Assembly: GCA_016219875.1 (NCBI GenBank)
Contig: JACRJZ010000148.1
Coordinates: 62,001 to 126,000, forward strand
Length of the DNA: 64,000 nt
Direction of reading: 5' to 3'
From: Verrucomicrobiota bacterium
GTDB taxonomy: Bacteria > Verrucomicrobiota > Verrucomicrobiia > Limisphaerales > JACRJZ01
Position numbers and translations under genes: made by a program. Position 1 is the first letter of the stretch, and every line of letters begins with the position of its first letter. Under the pieces are notes generated by a model. The model was not told the origin of the DNA. It made no database searches and saw only the letters and a program-made list of their open reading frames with translations. This document shows, in pieces, positions 58,891 through 64,000 of this stretch.

Positions 58891-61800
58891 ATGAAATTTT
58901 TGCCGATCAGATTGCCTTGGCTCCCCATTCTTCTCCTGTCTTCCTGCGCCGCTCTTGCCCAATCCAACTCCTTCACCATCCCCGCCTGGGCCTTCGATCG
59001 CGGCAACGTGCGGGTCTTCACGGAGCAATGGGCCGATGCCGGACCGATGGTCGCCTACGGCGGACGCTCGCCGATCTTCTTGGAATACGACATCGACTTC
59101 CCGGTCGCGGGCGACTACGCGCTGAGCCTTTGCTACGCGGCCAGCGAGGCCAGGCCGGTCAAGCTGCTCCTGGACGGCCAGCCTGCCGGCGAGGTCTGCC
59201 GCACCGCCAACGGCTCGTGGAACACCGGCGGCGCGAAATGGGAATCGTCGGCCCGGCTCACGCTCACCGCCGGCCAGCACACCGTCCGCCTTCAGCGGAA
59301 TGACGCTTTCCCGCATGTCGTGAGTTTGCGGTTCGAGTCACCGGCCATTCCACCAGACTTCGTGGTGAACCGGCCCAAGGCCCGCAAGCTTGTTCGCGCG
59401 ACGCCGGCGACCGCGGAGAAGCCCTTCGACAACCAAGTTAGCCCGGTCGCGTTGCGCCTGGCCATCGCCGACCTGATCGCCGCGTTCGGATCGCGCTATG
59501 CCCAAGGACCGGAGTTCCTGAAGCGGCTCGATCAAGTGGAGATGGCGCTGAAGAATCCCGGCCCCGCCTCGCAGGCGAAGTCGAACCTCGTCGTGCTGCA
59601 ACGCGAAGCTTTGTTGGCCAACCCGCTGCTGGACTTTGACAAGCTGCTCGTGCTGAAGCGCGGTTTCCCCAAACCGGAGGCCGCCCGTCACGCAATGGGC
59701 GGCGCGCTCGGCGTCGGCACGCTCAACGCTCACACGAGCGACGACACGCCGCGCCAAGGCCATTGGGACGACGAACTGGCCGTGCTCTCCCATCTGCGCG
59801 GCGAGCCGAAGCTCACCACACTTTACCGGCCCGAAACGAACGAGACGCTGATCGATCCGGCGCTGCACTTCGAGGCGGACCGAATCCTCTTCGCCAAACG
59901 CGGTGCGCAGGAGAACAACTGGCGGCTTTTTGAGTTGAAGCTGGAGATTGCCATCACCCCGGCCCTCTCCCATCCGATGGGAGAGGGAGACGCGCCAGAC
60001 GTGGCCGCCGGTTCCTCCTCCAGTTTGCGCCAAGTCACCCCCGACGACGGCGCGGACGTGGGCCACTTCGATCCGTGCTACTTGCCGGACGGCCGGATTG
60101 TCTTCGCTTCCACGGCGGTCTATCAAGGGCTGCCTTGCGAGTTCGGCGCGCAGGCGATGACGTGTCTTTACCTGCTGGATCCGAGAACGCCGAGCATCCG
60201 CCAACTCACCTTTGAGCAAGACAGCGATTGGTGCCCGACGATGCTGCCCAACGGCCGCGTGCTCTACCAACGTTGGGAATACACCGATCAGTCGCACGCA
60301 AACTCGCGGATGCTGTTCCACATGAACCCCGACGGCACGGACCAGCGCGAATTCCGCGGGAGCGGCTCTTGGTTTCCCGGCTCGTTCTTTTACGCGCGGG
60401 CCATCCCCGGCGAGCCGAACCAGGTCATCGGCATTGCCACCGGACATCACGGCACGCCGCGTTCGGGACGGCTGCTGGTCTTTGACGTGAGCGAAGGCCG
60501 GCGCGACGGCGAGGGCATTGTCCAGGAGATTCCGGGGCGTGGGAAGAAGGTCGAACCCATCGTGCGCGACCGTCTGGTGGACGGCGTCTGGCCGCAGTTT
60601 CTCATGCCGTGGCCGCTCAGTGCCAAGTATCACATCGTCGCCGCCAAGCTCCGGCCCGACGCGCTCTGGGGCGTTTACTTGGTGGACGTGTTCGACAACG
60701 TGACGCTCCTCAAGGAGGTCGAAGGCGCGGCGTTGCTTTGGCCCATCGCGCTCCAAAGAACAGAGAAGCCGCCGGTCATCCCCGACCGTGTGAACCTCGC
60801 GAGCGATCAGTCCACGGTCTTCATCACCGACATCTACTCCGGCCCCGGCCTGAAAGGCGTGCCGCGCGGCATGGTGAAGAAGCTGCGCGTGATCGAGTAC
60901 TACTTTTCGCGGCGCGGCTTTGGCGGACTCTACGGTACGCTGGGCCTCGACGGGCCGTGGGACGTGAAGCGCATCCTCGGGACAGTGCCGGTGGAAGCGG
61001 ACGGCTCGGTGCATTTCAAAGTGCCCGCCAATTCCCCGCTCTCGCTGCAGCCGCTCGACGAACGGGGCCAGGCGCTGCAACTCATGCGCAGTTGGTTCGT
61101 CGGCATGCCGGGTGAAGTGGTTTCGTGCGCCGGCTGCCACGAGCCGCAGAACGAAGTTTCGCTCAACAAGCCGTCGCTGGCGGCGCGGCGCGGGCCGGAG
61201 CCTATCGAGCCGTGGCACGGGCCGGCGCGCGGGTTCAGCTTCGTGCGCGAAGTGCAGCCGGTGCTCGACAAATACTGCGTCAGTTGCCACGACGGCTCGA
61301 AAACGAACCCGCCTAGCTTCCGAGGCGGAGAATGGCTGACGGATTGGCAGACGCAACTGGCCGGCCACTGGGGCGGCGGCGGGAAGTTCACCAAGTCCTA
61401 CTTCGAGCTTCAGCGTTTCGTGCGCCGGCCCGGCATCGAGGGCGACCGCCGGATGTTCACGCCGTTGGAGTTTCATTTCAGCACGACCGAGCTGGGGCAG
61501 ATTCTCCGCCAGGGCCATCATGGCGTCGCGCAGGACGCCGAAGCTTGGGAGCGTCTGGCCGCATGGGCGGACCTCAACGCGCCCTTTTACGGCACCTGGG
61601 GCGAAATCCCGCAGTTCTGCCAAGAGCCGAACGGCGCCGCGAAGCTCGCCAAAGTGAACGCCCGCGCGGAGGAACTGCGCCGCCAGTACGTGCCGATGGG
61701 GCCGCATCCCAATTACGACGCTGTTCCCGAAACGCCAAGGTTCGACACCACGCCAGAGAAGCCTTCTGAGCCAATTTCAAAACTCGGTAGCAGCCGACGT

Positions 61801-62880
61801 GAGGAGGCTCTATTCAGAGGTCAGAGGTCAGAGATCAGAGATCAACTAAAGGAAACAGAGCCTCCTCACGTCGGCGGCTACGGTTTTGAAAGAGGCTCTT
61901 CTGAAATCTCAAATTTGAAATTTGAAATCTCAGCGCCGGGCTGGCCGTTCGACACCGCTGCCGCCGTCGCCAAACAGAAAACGGCGGCTATCGGCGGTCA
62001 GACGACGCGCACGCTCGCTCTTGGCGACGGCGTGACGTTGGAACTGGTGCGGCTTCCCGGCGGACGCTTTGTGATGGGATCAACGAACGGCGCGTCCAAT
62101 GAGACTCCGCCAGCGGTCGTCGAAGTGAAGCCGTTCTGGATGGCGCGGTTCGAGACGGCCAACCGGCAGTTCAAGCAGTTCCACCCGGAGCACGAAAGCC
62201 GCACCGAGGACCGGCATGGCTACCAGTTTGGCCGGCTGGGCTACGATCAGGACCAGCCCAATCAGCCCGCTGTGCGCGTGTCGTGGGAGGAGGCGATGGC
62301 CTTCTGCCGCTGGCTGTCGCAGAAGTCCGGCCTCACGATCACGCTGCCTACCGAAGCGCAGTGGGAATGGGCCTGCCGCGCCGGAACGGCGACACCGTTT
62401 TGGTTCGGCGATCACGACGCGGACTTCTCTCCTTTCGCCAACCTCGGCGACAAGATGCTGGCCGAGTTTGCTGCCGATACCGCGCTCGACAACTACTCCG
62501 ACGCGCGGCCCATGGTGAATCCCAGCCGCTACGACGACTGGATTCCGCGCGATGACCGTTTCGACGACGGCGGATTTGTTACCGAGCCGGTGGGCAAGTA
62601 CCGGCCCAATCCGTGGGGCCTTCACGACACGCTCGGCAACGCCTGGGAATGGACCCGATCGGCTTGTCGCCCGTATCCGTATCGCGACGACGACGGACGC
62701 AACGACACTGCCAACGCCGACCGCGAGCGTGTCGTGCGCGGCGGTTCCTGGTATGACCGTCCGCAGCGCTGCACGTCCAGTTTCCGGCTCGCGTATCCGT
62801 CCTGGCAGCGCGTGTTCAACGTCGGCTTCCGCGTGGTCTGCGAGGAACCTTCCGCGACGGCCATGGGCGCGTCGCGTTAG
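58891..62880 (+). CDS. Secreted beta-propeller dihaem cytochrome c, HZS-alpha-like, fused to SUMF1 domain
   Basis: 1329 residues. Signal LPWLPILLLSSCAALAQ. Residues 20-150 are a CBM-like sandwich (EYDIDFPVAGDYALSLCYAA, LTAGQHTVRLQRND). Propeller: FDPCYLPDGRIVFASTAVY, DWCPTMLPNGRVLYQRWEYT, NQVIGIATGHHGTPRSGRLL. Haem motifs CAGCH near 746 (VVSCAGCHEPQ) and CVSCH near 795 (DKYCVSCHDGSK). From about 1050: a SUMF1 domain (LVRLPGGRFVMGSTNGA, ITLPTEAQWEWACRAGTAT, GNAWEWTRSACRPYPY, RVVRGGSWYDRPQRC). Of the two FGE cysteines only the second is kept. An in-frame family A repeat (61775-61891) and a short repeat near 61909-61942 lie in the linker between haem and SUMF1 parts. Substrate unknown. Confidence 0.78.
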   Translation: MKFLPIRLPWLPILLLSSCAALAQSNSFTIPAWAFDRGNVRVFTEQWADAGPMVAYGGRSPIFLEYDIDFPVAGDYALSLCYAASEARPVKLLLDGQPAGEVCRTANGSWNTGGAKWESSARLTLTAGQHTVRLQRNDAFPHVVSLRFESPAIPPDFVVNRPKARKLVRATPATAEKPFDNQVSPVALRLAIADLIAAFGSRYAQGPEFLKRLDQVEMALKNPGPASQAKSNLVVLQREALLANPLLDFDKLLVLKRGFPKPEAARHAMGGALGVGTLNAHTSDDTPRQGHWDDELAVLSHLRGEPKLTTLYRPETNETLIDPALHFEADRILFAKRGAQENNWRLFELKLEIAITPALSHPMGEGDAPDVAAGSSSSLRQVTPDDGADVGHFDPCYLPDGRIVFASTAVYQGLPCEFGAQAMTCLYLLDPRTPSIRQLTFEQDSDWCPTMLPNGRVLYQRWEYTDQSHANSRMLFHMNPDGTDQREFRGSGSWFPGSFFYARAIPGEPNQVIGIATGHHGTPRSGRLLVFDVSEGRRDGEGIVQEIPGRGKKVEPIVRDRLVDGVWPQFLMPWPLSAKYHIVAAKLRPDALWGVYLVDVFDNVTLLKEVEGAALLWPIALQRTEKPPVIPDRVNLASDQSTVFITDIYSGPGLKGVPRGMVKKLRVIEYYFSRRGFGGLYGTLGLDGPWDVKRILGTVPVEADGSVHFKVPANSPLSLQPLDERGQALQLMRSWFVGMPGEVVSCAGCHEPQNEVSLNKPSLAARRGPEPIEPWHGPARGFSFVREVQPVLDKYCVSCHDGSKTNPPSFRGGEWLTDWQTQLAGHWGGGGKFTKSYFELQRFVRRPGIEGDRRMFTPLEFHFSTTELGQILRQGHHGVAQDAEAWERLAAWADLNAPFYGTWGEIPQFCQEPNGAAKLAKVNARAEELRRQYVPMGPHPNYDAVPETPRFDTTPEKPSEPISKLGSSRREEALFRGQRSEIRDQLKETEPPHVGGYGFERGSSEISNLKFEISAPGWPFDTAAAVAKQKTAAIGGQTTRTLALGDGVTLELVRLPGGRFVMGSTNGASNETPPAVVEVKPFWMARFETANRQFKQFHPEHESRTEDRHGYQFGRLGYDQDQPNQPAVRVSWEEAMAFCRWLSQKSGLTITLPTEAQWEWACRAGTATPFWFGDHDADFSPFANLGDKMLAEFAADTALDNYSDARPMVNPSRYDDWIPRDDRFDDGGFVTEPVGKYRPNPWGLHDTLGNAWEWTRSACRPYPYRDDDGRNDTANADRERVVRGGSWYDRPQRCTSSFRLAYPSWQRVFNVGFRVVCEEPSATAMGASR
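59963..59987. repeat. CTCTCCC palindrome inside propeller cytochrome gene
   Basis: CCCTCTCCCATCCGATGGGA plus GAGGG, identical in its core to the units at 34112 and 34200. Read in frame as ALSHPMGEGDAP in a loop of the propeller. Confidence 0.85.
61775..61891. repeat. Long inverted repeat, family A, copy 5 (inside propeller cytochrome gene)
   Basis: Arms 61787-61810 and 61858-61881, extended by TTTCAAAACTCG and CGGTTTTGAAA. The loop contains CAGAGGTCAGAGGTCAGAGA, a short tandem repeat related to that in the loop of copy 2. The next 50 bases include AATCTCAAATTTGAAATTTG, another short palindromic repeat. Confidence 0.88.
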
Positions 62881-62928
62881 ATTCCGAATGCGCTGGCGGC
62901 TTGGCGGCTTGGCGTGACTCCCGAGCCT

Positions 62929-63018
62929 TTTTCAAAACCGTAGCAGCCGACGTGAGGAGGCTCTGTTTCCCTTGAAGTTTGAGCTTCCTCACGTCGGCTG
63001 CTACCGAGTTCTGAAATT
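62929..63018. repeat. Long inverted repeat, family A, copy 6
   Basis: Arms 62940-62963 and 62981-63004 with one mismatch (GAGCTTCC), extended by TTTTTCAAAACC on the left and GAGTTCTGAAAT on the right. It lies between the convergent ends of the propeller cytochrome and the cytochrome b gene, where it could act as a bidirectional terminator. Confidence 0.88.
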
Positions 63019-63037
63019 GCCTCTCCCATTGGGAATT

Positions 63038-64000
63038 TCAGGCTGAAGAGTCCGGCTTGACCGGTTTTCCGCCGTCCTTCTTTTGTTCGCCAAACGCTGT
63101 CGCCTTGGTGTCCAGCGGGTGCTCGTGGCGGTACCATTCCTCGGACACCCGGCCGTCCCAGCAGGCCCAGTTCAGGGGATAGACTTCGGGATCGAACATC
63201 ACATGGTAGAAATGCCAGACGACGATCGCCAGACACGCCAGGATGGCTTCGTAGTAATGGATGGTGGTGGCCACATCGACCGCCCAGCGCGGCAGGAACT
63301 GGGTGACACTCACGGGGAACCAGAGCATGAAGCCGGTGACCCCCATGATGACGGTGCCCCACACCACCGCCCAATACTCGGCCTTCTCCGGGTAGCCGAA
63401 GCGGGCAAACTTCGCCCGCGGCTGGCCGCGTGAAAGCAGGTGGACGGTGTTGGTCTTGAAGTCGTCGAGGTCCTTCTTGCACGGCAGGAAGTCCTTCAGG
63501 AGCTGGCGGCCTTGCGGGCTGCGGACCACGTAGAGCAAGTGGTAAGCCCCCAGCACCAGCATCACCACGCCGGCCACGCGGTGGCTCATGCGACGGAACG
63601 TTTCGTCCGAGCCGAGCAGCCGCGCCAGCCAGGAATCCGGGAACTTCAAGGCGAAGCCGGTCACGCCGAGGACGATGAAACTCGTGGCCAGCAGCAGATG
63701 CTGCATCCGTTGCGAGAGGTCCATGCGCACCACCGTCCGCGAGGCGTGCAAGGAGGCCATGATCTTGCGGCGCCAGGAGAGGAGGTTGTGGGCCAGCATC
63801 CCGCCGATGGTGCCAAAGATCAGCACGAGGTAGAGACGGCGGACCCAGAAATTGACCTGGCTGCCCAGTTCTTTGCCTGGCTCGCCGTTGGTATGGATCT
63901 TGGCCACGGCGAAGTTTTCGGTTGCGCCCGGATGGCACTTGCCGCAGGTCTTCACCAGATTGTTCGTGTGAATCATGGAGCGGGCATCGCTGGAGGCCAG
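63038..64000 (-). CDS. Cytochrome c/b fusion, formate-dehydrogenase-gamma-like (partial)
   Basis: Runs beyond the right edge; 320 residues are seen. The visible start LASSDARSMIHTNN and CGKCHPGATENF is the last part of a multihaem c-type domain. Then four or five membrane segments: LVLIFGTIGGMLAHNLLSW, LLLATSFIVLGVTGFALKF, VAGVVMLVLGAYHLLYVV, AVVWGTVIMGVTGFMLWFP and ILACLAIVVWHFYHVMFDP, with His residues (QRMQHLLL, SHRVAG, HYYEA, HFYHV) placed for b haems. It resembles the b561-type gamma subunit of formate dehydrogenase, thiosulfate reductase or related quinone-linked complexes. It may pass electrons between the quinone pool and periplasmic c-type cytochromes. It is convergent with the haem-protein run, not in it. 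Confidence 0.82.
   Translation of the reverse strand: MASSDARSMIHTNNLVKTCGKCHPGATENFAVAKIHTNGEPGKELGSQVNFWVRRLYLVLIFGTIGGMLAHNLLSWRRKIMASLHASRTVVRMDLSQRMQHLLLATSFIVLGVTGFALKFPDSWLARLLGSDETFRRMSHRVAGVVMLVLGAYHLLYVVRSPQGRQLLKDFLPCKKDLDDFKTNTVHLLSRGQPRAKFARFGYPEKAEYWAVVWGTVIMGVTGFMLWFPVSVTQFLPRWAVDVATTIHYYEAILACLAIVVWHFYHVMFDPEVYPLNWACWDGRVSEEWYRHEHPLDTKATAFGEQKKDGGKPVKPDSSA

Noticed and set aside
46384..62880. Anammox-type hydrazine metabolism
   Set aside because: Only alpha-like proteins are present. No beta or gamma subunits, hydrazine dehydrogenase or hydroxylamine oxidoreductase were seen, and the accessory domains are sugar-binding in type.

Overview
The window looks like chromosome of a high-GC Verrucomicrobiota bacterium, probably of the Pedosphaera/Limisphaera type (inference). 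Grounds: an abundance of palindromic repeats with a RAYT-type transposase, DUF5069 and pseudopilin-like proteins, very large secreted enzymes of the GH106 type, and multi-domain secreted c-type cytochromes typical of Verrucomicrobiota and Planctomycetota. No rRNA, tRNA, CRISPR array or complete insertion sequence was found.

Layout. 1-6.4 kb: start of a leftward mfd-like gene, a SUMF1-domain secreted protein, two dense arrays of short palindromes around a RAYT transposase, a lipase-like secreted hydrolase and the frameshifted remnant of a paralogue. 6.4-19.6 kb: mostly core genes: a pseudopilin-like protein, an esterase, an SDR oxidoreductase, DUF5069, a leftward Rrf2-IscU-IscS Fe-S operon with a palindromic operator candidate, a cereblon-like CULT-domain protein, an Smr protein, an SGNH/TPR membrane protein, an alginate-export-type porin and aspartate kinase. 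19.8-38 kb: a carbohydrate island with three giant GH106-like rhamnosidases, an MFS sugar-acid type transporter translationally coupled to a fucose/arabinose-isomerase-like protein, and a UroD-like protein; HicBA and a VapBC-like pair sit in the gaps. 38.4-41.8 kb: a tightly overlapping folP-cdaA-small membrane protein-glmM operon (folate, c-di-AMP and cell-wall precursor synthesis). 41.8-45.7 kb: a leftward group of a membrane protein, an internally duplicated secreted protein and a frameshifted caspase-like secreted protein. 46.4-62.9 kb: a rightward run of secreted haem proteins: three beta-propeller/CxxCH proteins resembling hydrazine-synthase alpha, each with different accessory modules, a YVTN-propeller dihaem protein and a tandem RidA-like protein, interrupted by a two-gene restriction-modification system. 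62.9-64 kb: the 3' part of a leftward cytochrome b/c fusion gene.

The carbohydrate island reads as one function: extracellular removal of deoxy-sugars (rhamnose or fucose-like) from a polysaccharide, uptake by the MFS carrier and isomerisation inside. The haem run is the least understood part and the best candidate for an undescribed periplasmic redox system. Several repeat families are also inserted in frame inside large secreted enzymes, often at the same loop in paralogues.
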